A DNA stretch of 64,000 nucleotides from Flavobacteriales bacterium (GCA_013359255.1 JABWCF010000010.1:1-64000); one strand, 5' to 3'; counted from the first letter of the stretch, positions 50,644 through 59,700 are shown. Notes: a model not told the origin generated them from the letters alone. A program made the numbers and translations.

Positions 50644-51786
50644 TTAAGCCAAGCAGGTATTATATTCTTTTTGAAAGCCGATAGATTTTATATTGTTTTT
50701 TTGTTCAAATTCTTTTTCGCCTAAATGATAGATTGAGGTCAGCGTCATAGGCTGGTTTATTTCTTTATTAAAACCTAATTTGTTCGATAAAAGTTGGGCT
50801 TTTGGAATATCTAGTTCTTTAAATTCATATTTTCCAATCAGTCTTCCTTTGCGCATCAGGGCACTGTCTATTTTAGAAATATCGGTATTAAATGAGCAGA
50901 TAATCTGAATGTTTAAGCAATCGGAGAGCAGTCCATCGGAAATATTCAATATTGCCGAAACGGGCGATTGGCCTTCATGTCCCCTGTCTATTACAATATT
51001 TTCGGCATCTTCAATTACAAAAATAGAATTGGGATTATTTATCAAAGTAGAAACAAGATAAGGGTTGGTTATTTCTCCGGCCATAGTAGGAGGCAGAAAT
51101 ATAATTTCTTTTTTTAGTGTAGCTGCTAAGTAACGTATGTAAGAAGTTTTTCCGGTTCCGGGCTTGCCATGGAGTAAAACAATACCCTTGCCGTTTTTTT
51201 GTGATAGTTTTTTATATATAGTACGATGAACATCAACAAAATCATCATTGTAATTATCTTCAATATTCAGTTTTGGTTTTGTAATTTCCATAGATTTTGT
51301 ATTAATTCCATTGGGAGTGTTTACAAGCAATGAAATGGAAGGCTTATTTTTTTTCTTTCTTTTTTTGAAAGTCCTAATTTTTCCCAAAAGAGATTCTATT
51401 TTCGATGGATATGTTTTTTTAAATAGTACGAATACTCTATCTAGGCACATATCAAAATACAACATTACATCATCAAACAAAAAGGAATACAGAGTAGATG
51501 TTTTTGGCTCTTTACTTCTTCTAAAATAGTGTTTACTATAATAACTTTCTTTTATTTCTAATTTATATTCTTTTGCAATGAAGTTTGATAATTTTTCACA
51601 GTTAATATAAATTTCTTCAACAAAATTTGGAATATAATTAAAGTGAGCGGTATAAAGATAAAATGGATTTAGGTGAGAACTAAAAGTATCATAATACACA
51701 TCAGAAATGGACATTTTTTCGGTAGTTTGTTTAATATTAAACAAAGGTTTTTCCGATGAATTAATTGAATTGTGTTTTGCTTCCAT
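50644..51786 (-). CDS. BCS1-like AAA ATPase, orphan
   Basis: 380 residues. Walker A HGKPGTGKT at 206-214, a Walker B-like FVIEDAE (acidic pair Glu259-Asp260), and a second-region-of-homology SFNTDISKIDSALMRKGRL with arginines at 312 and 315. The N-terminal 180 residues show no known domain; they contain a basic RTFKKRKKKNKPS run and no obvious membrane helix. The AAA core resembles the BCS1 subfamily. Substrate unknown; neighbours do not help. Confidence 0.8.
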   Translation of the reverse strand: MEAKHNSINSSEKPLFNIKQTTEKMSISDVYYDTFSSHLNPFYLYTAHFNYIPNFVEEIYINCEKLSNFIAKEYKLEIKESYYSKHYFRRSKEPKTSTLYSFLFDDVMLYFDMCLDRVFVLFKKTYPSKIESLLGKIRTFKKRKKKNKPSISLLVNTPNGINTKSMEITKPKLNIEDNYNDDFVDVHRTIYKKLSQKNGKGIVLLHGKPGTGKTSYIRYLAATLKKEIIFLPPTMAGEITNPYLVSTLINNPNSIFVIEDAENIVIDRGHEGQSPVSAILNISDGLLSDCLNIQIICSFNTDISKIDSALMRKGRLIGKYEFKELDIPKAQLLSNKLGFNKEINQPMTLTSIYHLGEKEFEQKNNIKSIGFQKEYNTCLA

Positions 51787-51915
51787 ATTTTTTAATTTTT
51801 AATGTTTACAGAGGCAAAGAAACTAAGGCAGTATGCCAAAAGATGTCGTACAAAAAAACTTTTTCTACACGAATGAAAAAAGGTTCTTTGTAAATAAAAA
51901 GGAAGGCAAGATGAC

Positions 51916-52134
51916 TTAATGCAAGTCTGTTTTTTTTCTATTCATTAAAATATAAACAATAGGTAAAATACCAATGGTATTAAAAACAGCAATACAAATA
52001 AACCAGGTAAGGTGGTTGTTGCGTCCGGCTTTCCACATGGCAATAATTTTCCAAACCATTTCCCAAATGGTAAGCACTATTACCAAAGGCAATAGCCAGC
52101 TAAATAATTCTTCTAAAACGTGCAATTCTTCCAT
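51916..52134 (-). CDS. DUF5652-like small membrane protein
   Basis: 72 residues from ATG 52134; the longer frame to 52254 reads through the promoter box at 52194-52201 and was rejected. Two hydrophobic helices flank the conserved WKAGRNNHLTWFICIAVFNTIGILPIVYI (cited by WKAGRNNHLTWF and NTIGILPI). This matches the DUF5652 family of unknown function. It stands between the AAA gene and tRNA-Gln. Confidence 0.8.
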   Translation of the reverse strand: MEELHVLEELFSWLLPLVIVLTIWEMVWKIIAMWKAGRNNHLTWFICIAVFNTIGILPIVYILMNRKKTDLH

Positions 52135-52193
52135 AATAAATGTTTTTAAAGGGGTAATCAAAACTTTAAAAGAGCGATAGAAAACCCGACTCC

Positions 52194-52201
52194 CAAATAT
52201 A
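52194..52201 (-). promoter_or_regulatory. -7 box for the DUF5652 gene
   Basis: Minus-strand TATATTTG matches TAnnTTTG and would give a leader of about 50 nt to the ATG at 52134. Confidence 0.45.
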
Positions 52202-52259
52202 ATAAATTTCTTTTTAAAAAGTAGAGAGAAGCAAAATACAGATGGAAATTTCAAGAAAA

Positions 52260-52282
52260 AAGAAAAGCCCGCAAAGCGGGCT
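52260..52282 (-). terminator. Terminator of tRNA-Gln
   Basis: AGCCCGC at 52266-52272 pairs with GCGGGCT at 52276-52282 around 3 nt. On the minus strand it is followed by TTTTCTTTTTTC, directly after the tRNA. Confidence 0.88.
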
Positions 52283-52285
52283 AAG

Positions 52286-52358
52286 TTGTCCGACTAGGGC
52301 TCGAACCTAGACTCTTCTGGACCAAAACCAGACGTGTTGCCAGTTACACCATCGGACA
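52286..52358 (-). tRNA. tRNA-Gln (anticodon TTG)
   Basis: Minus strand: acceptor TGTCCGA pairs with TCGGACA; the anticodon arm TCTGG-TTTTGGT-CCAGA gives TTG. T-arm CTAGG-TTCGAGC-CCTAG is intact. Discriminator A; CCA not encoded. Confidence 0.96.
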
Positions 52359-52368
52359 AATTGGGTGG

Positions 52369-52376
52369 CAAATGTA
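52369..52376 (-). promoter_or_regulatory. -7 box for tRNA-Gln
   Basis: Minus-strand TACATTTG, an exact match, ends 10 bp before the tRNA 5' end. Confidence 0.55.
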
Positions 52377-52427
52377 GTAAAATAATTAAATCGTCCAAAA
52401 CTATTTTTAACATAGATTAACAACCGA

Positions 52428-52460
52428 TTTGTGTAATTACAGTAGAATTTCTTAGTTTCG
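52428..52460 (+). promoter_or_regulatory. Promoter for the GT117 gene
   Basis: TTTG at 52428-52431, 21 bp spacing, TAGTTTCG at 52453-52460 (one mismatch). The ATG is at 52482. Confidence 0.55.
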
Positions 52461-52481
52461 TGAACTGTAAATTTCACAAAC

Positions 52482-55400
52482 ATGAACTATAAAAAACTAA
52501 ATAACCTCACCGGTTGGATTGTGTGGTTAGTTGCTACTCTTGTTTATTTACTCACCATAGAACCAACGGCCAGTTTTTGGGATTGCGGAGAATTTATTGC
52601 AACCGCTTTTAAGTTGGAAGTAGGCCACCCTCCGGGAGCTCCTGTATTTATGCTTATTGGAAGAATATTTACGCTTTTTGCAGGCCCGGAATCAGCGGCA
52701 GTGATGGTAAATATATTATCGGGTTTATGTAGTTCGTTTACCATCTTATTTTTATTTTGGACCATTACTGCCCTTGCCAAAAAACTTGCCGAAGCTAGCG
52801 GAGAACTTACCAACTCAAAAATAATAGCTGTGCTGGGAAGTGGAATAGTAGGAGGTTTGGCATACACATTCTCTGACTCGTTTTGGTTCTCTGCAGTAGA
52901 AGGGGAAGTATATGCCATGTCCTCTTTATTCACAGCCCTTGTTTTTTGGGCCATTGTAAAGTGGGAGGCCGTTGCCCATGAAAAATACAACGAGCGTTGG
53001 TTGGTGCTGATTGCTTTTCTTATGGGCCTTTCCATTGGAGTTCACTTATTAAACTTATTGGCTATTCCGGCTATTACATTTGTATATTACTTTAAAAAAT
53101 ACGAGCCAAGCAGAAAAAGAATTATAGTTACATCTGCCGTATCCATACTTATTCTTGGTTTTATTCAATATGGAATAATACCCGGTGCAGTTAAAATGGC
53201 TGCATTATTTGAACGCCTGTTTGTAAACTCTTTTGGTATGCCTTTTAATTCGGGCTTGTATGTTTATGCTATAGTTGCTATTGCTGCAATGGCCTATGCT
53301 ATTTATTACACCCATACCAAACAAAAAGCTTTATTAAATATTGTGGTGATGTGCTTAACCGTTATAATGATAGGCTATTCGGCATTTTCAATTATTCTGA
53401 TCCGCTCTAGTGCAAATCCACCAATGGATGAAAATAATCCCGAAAATGTATTTAACCTGCTCTCCTACTTAAATCGTGAGCAATACGGTGATAGGCCCTT
53501 GTTTTTCGGCCAGTACTTCAATACTCCATTAGATAGGCAAGAACCTTACAAAGATGGTACACCAGTATATTTTCAAGATAAGCAAAGCGGAAAATATATT
53601 ATTTCTGACGATAAGAAATCCTCCGAACCAAATTACAATAAAGAACTTTCTACAGTTTTTCCCCGTATGTGGAGTTCCCAATCCAACCACATACAAGAGT
53701 ATAAAATTTGGAGCGATTTTAAAGGCAAACCTGTAACGGTAATGGGTAGCAGCGGCAAGCCAGAAACTATTTACAAACCCACCTTTGGTGAAAATCTTAC
53801 TTTCTTTTTTAAGTATCAGATTGGTCATATGTATTGGCGTTACTTTATGTGGAATTTTGTTGGTCGCCAAAACGATGAGCAAGGGCATGGAGAAATTAAC
53901 AAAGGAAACTGGGTAAGCGGAATAAAATTCATAGATGCCATTCGCTTAGGGCAGCAAGAGAAACTTCCAAAAAGCATTACAGAAAATCCGGCAAACAATA
54001 CTTTTTTCTTTTTACCCCTTTTGTTAGGCTTAGCAGGAATGTTTTTTCAGTGGGATAAAAACAAAAAAGATTTTACCATTGTAATGCTCTTATTTTTCTT
54101 TACAGGTATTGCTATTGTTATTTATCTAAATCAGTACCCGCTGCAACCTCGTGAACGTGATTATGCTTTTGCCGGTTCTTTTTATGCATTTGCCATTTGG
54201 ATTGGGTTAGGTGTGTACGCTTTGTATGATTACATAAAAAGAAAATCGCCCGAAAATGTGGCGGCCATTGTGGCTACATTGGCTTCTTTATTTTTAGTGC
54301 CAGGCATTATGGCAAAAGAAGGATGGGATGATCATTCGCGCGCAAAACGCTATACAGCCCGAGATTTTGCAAAAAATTATTTGGCCTCGTGCGAGAAAAA
54401 TGCGGTACTCTTTACCAATGGCGATAACGATACCTTTCCGCTTTGGTATGTGCAAGAAGTGGAAGGCTATAGAACCGATGTAAGGGTAATAAACCTAAGT
54501 TTATTGAATACCGATTGGTATGTTACACAAATGAAGCGTAAAGCATACGATTCAGACCCTGTACCTTTTTCGCTTCCTGAACCAAAATACAGGCAGGGTA
54601 CTAACGATTACCTTCCCATTTTTGATAAAGGAATACAAGGAAATGTAGATGTAACCGAAATTATTAAGTTTGTTGAAAGCGAAAATCCAAACTCCAAGAT
54701 TCAAATTTCGAATGAGAAATATGTTGATTTTATTCCTACGAAGAATTTTAAAGTAAAGGTAGATAAATCAAAATTTGAAAAAGCCCCATTTTTGCTACCG
54801 TCTGACACCTCTGGTATTTTAGATAAAGTAGAATGGAGTATCAGCAAAAATTATATTTTTAAAAACGACTTAATGATTCTTGATTTATTGGCAACCAATA
54901 ATTGGAATAGACCCGTATATTTTGCCATTACTACTGGAAATGAGGCCTATTTGGGTTTACAAGAGCATTTTCAATTGGAAGGGCTTGCTTATAGACTTAT
55001 TCCGGTTAAAACAGGAAAACAAGACGGACAAACAGGGAGGGTAAATACCCAAATTATGTACGATAATCTGATGAATAAATTTGAATGGGGTGGGCTTGAT
55101 AAACACACCTTGTACATGGATGAAAACAACCGAAGAATGTGTATGAATTTTAGAAACAATTTTGCAAGATTAGCCGAAGCATTAATAACAGAGGGAGATA
55201 AAGAAAAAGCAAAACAGGTATTAGATCGTTGCATGGAGGTAATTCCGGAACGCAATGTGCCTTTCGATTATTTTGTACTTCCTATAGCCGAAGCGTATTA
55301 TAAAGTGGGTGAAGGAAAAAGAGCCGATGATATTATCGTTAAAGTAGCCGATGTTTACGAAGATGAATTGAATTATTTAAACTCTTTAAAGCCACAGCAT

Positions 55401-55562
55401 GCCAAAGCTGTTGAAAACGAAAAACGCCAGGCTATGGCCGTTATACAACGATTAATGTACATTGTAAACGAACAGCATAAAGAGGATGAGTTTGGTACTC
55501 AGTTTAAAAAACGTTTTGAATTGGTTAATCAGGAAATTATGAGAAACATGATGGGCGGGTAA
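52482..55562 (+). CDS. DUF2723/GT117 membrane glycosyltransferase
   Basis: 1026 residues. The N-terminal segment EPTASFWDCGEFIATA (27-42), with Asp34 and Glu37 in the first periplasmic loop, is the signature of DUF2723. This family includes human TMEM260 and is placed in the GT-C fold. Many membrane helices fill the first 600 residues. A soluble C-terminal part (from about 640) contains FTNGDNDTFPLWYVQEVEGYRTDVRV, cited by NGDNDTFPLWY, followed by a helical, TPR-like region. Probably a protein or lipid O-glycosyltransferase using a lipid-linked sugar. Monocistronic. Confidence 0.85.
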   Translation: MNYKKLNNLTGWIVWLVATLVYLLTIEPTASFWDCGEFIATAFKLEVGHPPGAPVFMLIGRIFTLFAGPESAAVMVNILSGLCSSFTILFLFWTITALAKKLAEASGELTNSKIIAVLGSGIVGGLAYTFSDSFWFSAVEGEVYAMSSLFTALVFWAIVKWEAVAHEKYNERWLVLIAFLMGLSIGVHLLNLLAIPAITFVYYFKKYEPSRKRIIVTSAVSILILGFIQYGIIPGAVKMAALFERLFVNSFGMPFNSGLYVYAIVAIAAMAYAIYYTHTKQKALLNIVVMCLTVIMIGYSAFSIILIRSSANPPMDENNPENVFNLLSYLNREQYGDRPLFFGQYFNTPLDRQEPYKDGTPVYFQDKQSGKYIISDDKKSSEPNYNKELSTVFPRMWSSQSNHIQEYKIWSDFKGKPVTVMGSSGKPETIYKPTFGENLTFFFKYQIGHMYWRYFMWNFVGRQNDEQGHGEINKGNWVSGIKFIDAIRLGQQEKLPKSITENPANNTFFFLPLLLGLAGMFFQWDKNKKDFTIVMLLFFFTGIAIVIYLNQYPLQPRERDYAFAGSFYAFAIWIGLGVYALYDYIKRKSPENVAAIVATLASLFLVPGIMAKEGWDDHSRAKRYTARDFAKNYLASCEKNAVLFTNGDNDTFPLWYVQEVEGYRTDVRVINLSLLNTDWYVTQMKRKAYDSDPVPFSLPEPKYRQGTNDYLPIFDKGIQGNVDVTEIIKFVESENPNSKIQISNEKYVDFIPTKNFKVKVDKSKFEKAPFLLPSDTSGILDKVEWSISKNYIFKNDLMILDLLATNNWNRPVYFAITTGNEAYLGLQEHFQLEGLAYRLIPVKTGKQDGQTGRVNTQIMYDNLMNKFEWGGLDKHTLYMDENNRRMCMNFRNNFARLAEALITEGDKEKAKQVLDRCMEVIPERNVPFDYFVLPIAEAYYKVGEGKRADDIIVKVADVYEDELNYLNSLKPQHAKAVENEKRQAMAVIQRLMYIVNEQHKEDEFGTQFKKRFELVNQEIMRNMMGG

Positions 55563-55579
55563 ATCACCCCTCTTTTCTT

Positions 55580-56275
55580 TTAATTTTTTAAAATAAGTAC
55601 AGGTGTTCCTTCCTCTACCAGAGAGTACAGTTCTATAACATCTTCGTTTTTCATTCTAATGCATCCGTGCGATGCCGGTGTGCCTAGCCGCCCTTCTTCC
55701 GAAGTGCCATGAATGTATATTAACCGTTTAAAAGAATCTACTCTTCTTCCTTTATTAATTCCACTTTCTTCTCCGTGTAACCATAATATGCGACTGGTTA
55801 CATCATCGGTAAGTGAGCGGGTGGTATCGTTGTAAATTGGGGCTGTTTTTCCGGTGTAAATACGCGATTCAAAACGGCCACCCACCGGAATGCCTTCTCC
55901 TATTTTCTTCTTAATGATATGTAGTCCGGGAGGAGTTTGTTCGCTTCCTTCCTTATTGCCAATGCCTTTGGCTGCAGTAGAAACAATGTATTTTTTAATG
56001 ATTTTGTTGTTTTCTATAAGATAAAGTTTCTGGCGTTTTATGGAAACATAAATATATTTTTTGAATTGATGATGAGGATATTTAACTTGTACATACTCGC
56101 CCAAAAAATCGGCAATGGTTTCTTTGCCTGTAAATATTTTTTCTTCTTCTTTTTCTTCAGGTAAAATTACTTCTTGTTCATATTCTTCAATAGTTTTCAC
56201 GTTTCTTTTGCCTCTGAATATGCTGCACGAGGACAATAAGAATATCGAGGAAAGAATAAAAATATACTTTTTCAT
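55580..56275 (-). CDS. L,D-transpeptidase lipoprotein (YkuD domain)
   Basis: 231 residues. Lipobox LLSSC in MKKYIFILSSIFLLSSCS. The YkuD core covers about 75-231 with IHGTSEEGRLG (His189) and SHGCIRM (His203, Cys205 nucleophile). It forms 3-3 peptidoglycan crosslinks or anchors proteins to the wall. The start follows the stop of the BamA-like gene with no gap. Confidence 0.92.
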   Translation of the reverse strand: MKKYIFILSSIFLLSSCSIFRGKRNVKTIEEYEQEVILPEEKEEEKIFTGKETIADFLGEYVQVKYPHHQFKKYIYVSIKRQKLYLIENNKIIKKYIVSTAAKGIGNKEGSEQTPPGLHIIKKKIGEGIPVGGRFESRIYTGKTAPIYNDTTRSLTDDVTSRILWLHGEESGINKGRRVDSFKRLIYIHGTSEEGRLGTPASHGCIRMKNEDVIELYSLVEEGTPVLILKN

Positions 56276-58009
56276 TTAAAAATAGTTTACAAATCCGAAG
56301 TGCACTTTAGCCGATCGCAATAAAAATGGATTTTCCTTTTCGCTTCCTAATGCATAACTCAAGGAAAAAATTCCGGCTTTGGTTTCAAAGCTAATTCCGG
56401 TTCCAATGCTGTATGGAATATCATTATCGAAACTTCGGTATGTATCTTTTTCGTAGTAGGCTAAATCAGAAAATATATGAAAGTAAGAATTCTGTTCCAG
56501 AATAAAACGGTATTCTATTGTAGAAACTGTATAGTATGATGCAAAGATAGATTCTTCATCAAACCCTCTGAAAGTAAGCAATCCGCCAATTCTAAACAAT
56601 TCGTTTTCAAATAATGTATTATTAAAAATACGAGCAGACTGGTTTCCTAATTTTATAACATTTCTTTTACTTAGCGGAATAAATAACTCTCCGTTAAAAT
56701 CGATTTGATATAAAATTGATTTTAGAACCAGTGTTTGGTAGGCAGTTTCCGGAGTTGTAGAAGTTTTAATAATTTTTTTATTTCCAACCGAAGCATTTCC
56801 CGAAAAGCGATACCCTTGGGTTGGATTGTAACGATAGTCTAATTTTTCTACGTTTATTCCTAGTCCGTACGATAATAGTTTTACATCGCCTAGCCCCGAA
56901 ATTTCAGTTGAAATAAAAGTTTTGGAAAGCACAGATGAAGATTTATTGGATACAAAAACTTTTATAAAATTATTTCCGCTCATTAAATATTTTAACGCAA
57001 GGTTTAAATTTACTTCCAGAAAAGAAGTGTCGCGTTTGTACAGTCTGAAATCAAATTCGGTACCGAAAGGAGTGTTAAATAAAAAAGGATAATTCACTTT
57101 TGTTTTTAAATCTTGTGTTCCTGCGTGTATTCGTCTCCAGTTTAAATCAATTAATTCTCCTCTGCCAAAGGAATTAAATAATTGCAGTCGTGTATCGCCC
57201 GAAAGGCTTATCTTTCCATTTGCATCGGGCTGTACTCCCAACACCCCATTAAAACGACTGGCTTTTTTCTTATCGATATACAAATAAATAGATGAAAATT
57301 TTTCTGAAAACTCTATCACATAAGGCTTTTTTTCAGCTAAAAAAGATAATTCTTTAAGTCGGTTACTAATTCGTTTTATTTGAGATTCGTTATATAAACT
57401 ACCTTCTTTTATTCCTAAATAATTTTCCAAATAGCGTTCACTTATTCTAGCGTTCCCTTTTACTATTAAGCTATCAACAAAGTAGAGATTTCCTTTATTA
57501 ACATTTATTTTTCCGGCAACGGTATGGTTTTTAATATTTACACTATCTAAATACACCGAGGCAAACGGATAACCGTTGTTCTCGTAATAAGAAACTATAT
57601 CTTCGAAAAGTCTTTGTATTTGCTTGGTTTGAAAAGGTTTATCTAGAAGTATTTTTTCTTTAAATCCTGCTTTATTTATGGCTTCTTCAGTTACATTATG
57701 ATTTTTAAGAAAAGCTATTTTATACCTTTGATTTGGGCTAAAAAATAATTCGGTTAATAAACTGTCTGAGTACACACTATCTAACGAGGCGGCTAAATAA
57801 CCTTGCTGATGTAATATGTTTAATATTTCTAACTTAATTTTTTCTATTCCTAGTTGATCATTAAACGAGAGGTGTTTTGGTAATTTCTTTTGTGTTTTGG
57901 TATCTAAAGTGTTGGCATAATGCAACTGTAAAAGGGTTTGTTTATTGTTGTGTTGAGCATACAAAAAGATGCCGTATAAGAAGAGAATTGTATTTAAAAG
58001 ATATTTCAA
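56276..58009 (-). CDS. BamA/TamA-family outer-membrane protein
   Basis: 577 residues with a TTG start at 58009 and signal peptide MKYLLNTILFLYGIFLYAQ. Two or so POTRA-like repeats cover about 75-240 (for example FEDIVSYYENNGYPFASVYLD and VKGNARISERYLENYLGIKEG). The barrel follows with RIGGLLTFRGFDEESIF near 500, the VRGF/Y-like loop of the Omp85 family, and ends KVHFGFVNYF. Shorter than BamA, with fewer POTRA domains, so a TamA-like or other Omp85 member. Between ung and the L,D-transpeptidase. Confidence 0.85.
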   Translation of the reverse strand: MKYLLNTILFLYGIFLYAQHNNKQTLLQLHYANTLDTKTQKKLPKHLSFNDQLGIEKIKLEILNILHQQGYLAASLDSVYSDSLLTELFFSPNQRYKIAFLKNHNVTEEAINKAGFKEKILLDKPFQTKQIQRLFEDIVSYYENNGYPFASVYLDSVNIKNHTVAGKINVNKGNLYFVDSLIVKGNARISERYLENYLGIKEGSLYNESQIKRISNRLKELSFLAEKKPYVIEFSEKFSSIYLYIDKKKASRFNGVLGVQPDANGKISLSGDTRLQLFNSFGRGELIDLNWRRIHAGTQDLKTKVNYPFLFNTPFGTEFDFRLYKRDTSFLEVNLNLALKYLMSGNNFIKVFVSNKSSSVLSKTFISTEISGLGDVKLLSYGLGINVEKLDYRYNPTQGYRFSGNASVGNKKIIKTSTTPETAYQTLVLKSILYQIDFNGELFIPLSKRNVIKLGNQSARIFNNTLFENELFRIGGLLTFRGFDEESIFASYYTVSTIEYRFILEQNSYFHIFSDLAYYEKDTYRSFDNDIPYSIGTGISFETKAGIFSLSYALGSEKENPFLLRSAKVHFGFVNYF

Positions 58010-58036
58010 TGTTTGTATAATTCGTTTAAATTGAAA

Positions 58037-58723
58037 TTAGTCTAATGCCCAATTAATTTCGGGTTTTCCAATTTTTTTTAATTGTTCGTTTGTTTTGGAA
58101 AAATGCCTACAACCAAAAAAACCGTTATAAGCCGAAAAAGGCGATGGGTGAGCAGCCTTCAGGATAAAATGTTTTTTAGAATCGATAAGCAGTGCTTTTT
58201 GTTGAGCAAATTTTCCCCATAAAATAAAAACGATACCGTTCAGATTAGTAGAAATGGCAGAAATAACCGCATCGGTAAATATTTCCCAACCTTTGTGTTG
58301 GTGAGAACCCGCCTCATTTTTTCTTACGGTTAGTGTAGCATTCAGCAGTAAAACCCCTTGTTGTGCCCATAAAGTTAAATCTCCGTGGAGGGGGGCGGGT
58401 ATGCCAAGGTCGTTTTCTAATTCTTTAAAAATATTTTTAAGCGAAGGAGGAGGAGGTACTCCTCTTTTTACTGAAAAACACAGGCCGTGGGCCTGCCCTT
58501 CGCCATGGTATGGATCCTGACCAATAATTACCGCCCTTACATTAGTAAAAGGAGTTAAATTAAATGCATTAAAAATTTCGTTTCCGGGAGGAAAAACAGT
58601 GTATTTTTTTTTCTCTTCCAGCAAAAAACTTTTCAGTTGTGCGAAATATTCCGACTTAAATTCTGGTGTTAATAAGTTTTTCCAACTCTCTTCGATATGT
58701 GGTTTTGTGGTATGCAGAGACAT
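58037..58723 (-). CDS. ung: Uracil-DNA glycosylase, family 1
   Basis: 228 residues from ATG 58723; the longer frame to 58768 adds residues not seen in the family. Excises uracil from DNA. Water-activating loop GQDPYHG with Asp70, and the HPSPFSAYNGFFGCRHFS leucine/histidine loop near 188-205. 27 bp before the BamA-like gene. Confidence 0.95.
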   Translation of the reverse strand: MSLHTTKPHIEESWKNLLTPEFKSEYFAQLKSFLLEEKKKYTVFPPGNEIFNAFNLTPFTNVRAVIIGQDPYHGEGQAHGLCFSVKRGVPPPPSLKNIFKELENDLGIPAPLHGDLTLWAQQGVLLLNATLTVRKNEAGSHQHKGWEIFTDAVISAISTNLNGIVFILWGKFAQQKALLIDSKKHFILKAAHPSPFSAYNGFFGCRHFSKTNEQLKKIGKPEINWALD

Positions 58724-58784
58724 TTGATTTTTTTTAAGATACAATAAATATGAAGCAAAGAGATACAAATAAATATTTTTTATT

Positions 58785-58792
58785 TACATTTG
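58785..58792 (+). promoter_or_regulatory. -7 box for the small lipoprotein
   Basis: TACATTTG, an exact match to the -7 consensus, 48 bp before the ATG at 58841. Confidence 0.5.
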
Positions 58793-58840
58793 TTGTTCTT
58801 ATTTGTAAAATTAACTTTAATTACTAAATCAATCTATTCG

Positions 58841-58963
58841 ATGAAAAAAGCACTTGCCACACTTTTTGTAATAACAGTAACTACTCTTCTTTTTGCATGT
58901 AAAGGTCATGAAAAATGCCCAGCATACGGTAAAACAGATGTAAAGGTAGAAACCCCCGCTTAA
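58841..58963 (+). CDS. 40-residue lipoprotein
   Basis: The frame reads MKKALATLFVITVTTLLFAC, then KGHEKCPAYGKTDVKVETPA and stop TAA. It has a complete lipoprotein signal with lipobox LFAC (Cys20) and only 20 mature residues, containing a second Cys in the phrase KCPAYG. It lies 7 bp upstream of the YtxJ gene and has a promoter box, so it is probably expressed with it. Function unknown; too short for domain recognition. Confidence 0.6.
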   Translation: MKKALATLFVITVTTLLFACKGHEKCPAYGKTDVKVETPA

Positions 58964-58970
58964 TTCACAA

Positions 58971-59312
58971 ATGAATAAGCCGTATCTCGCTTCAGAAGAT
59001 ACACTTTCGGAAATTAGAATACAATCGCACTCGGACAATGTTCTGGGTGTTTTTATTTTTAAGCACAGTACACGCTGTTCAATTAGCAGCATGGCTTTGA
59101 GGCGATTTTTGGAAGCAATGGAGAATATACAAACCCCTTATTATATTCTCCTTGTAATTGAGAATAGGATTTTATCCAATGTGGTTGCCGAAATGTTTTC
59201 GGTTATTCACCAATCTCCCCAAGTGCTTTGGATAAAAAATGGAGAATGTATTAAAAATACTTCTCACTCAGAAATTACATCTCGCTGGTTATTGGAGTGT
59301 ATAAAAAGGTAA
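58971..59312 (+). CDS. ytxJ: YtxJ-type monothiol bacilliredoxin
   Basis: 113 residues, thioredoxin fold. FIFKHSTRCSISSMAL (28-43) is the active-site region with the single Cys36 in the TRCxIS motif of the bacillithiol-system family DUF2847. It would remove bacillithiol from oxidised protein cysteines. Other bacillithiol genes are not in the window. The 3' end overlaps osmC by 38 bp, convergent. Confidence 0.85.
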   Translation: MNKPYLASEDTLSEIRIQSHSDNVLGVFIFKHSTRCSISSMALRRFLEAMENIQTPYYILLVIENRILSNVVAEMFSVIHQSPQVLWIKNGECIKNTSHSEITSRWLLECIKR

Positions 59313-59700
59313 TTTCCTGTTTAATATCAGGATGTAAACTGTAGGCAGCCGGACAAGTTTTAGCCGCATTTTCGAGTAATTTTTTTTCCTTGTCAGAATA
59401 GGTATCAGAAAAAGTAAATTCTACATGAATTTCTGTAACCCTTCTAGGTTCTGTGCCCATTATCTTAGTAACTCTAACCTTCGCATTCTTTAAAGGTATG
59501 TTATTCCTTTCAGCTACAATACCCATAATGGTAAGCATGCAAGAACCAAGCGAGGTAGCCAGCAAATCGGTAGGCGAAAAAGCGGCTCCCTTCCCATTGT
59601 TATCGGTAGGTGCATCGGTAATTATTTTTTGAGAAGATTTTACGTGTCGGGCTTCTGTTCTAAGCTCTCCTAAATAGATTATTTCTGATGTGTGGCTCAT
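59275..59700 (-). CDS. OsmC-family peroxidase
   Basis: 141 residues. The redox pair Cys54 (LATSLGSCMLT) and Cys116 (AAKTCPAAYSL) is the OsmC/YhfA signature. Reduces organic hydroperoxides. It overlaps the ytxJ end by 38 bp and diverges from the secreted gene at 59751. Confidence 0.9.
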   Translation of the reverse strand: MSHTSEIIYLGELRTEARHVKSSQKIITDAPTDNNGKGAAFSPTDLLATSLGSCMLTIMGIVAERNNIPLKNAKVRVTKIMGTEPRRVTEIHVEFTFSDTYSDKEKKLLENAAKTCPAAYSLHPDIKQEITFLYTPITSEM

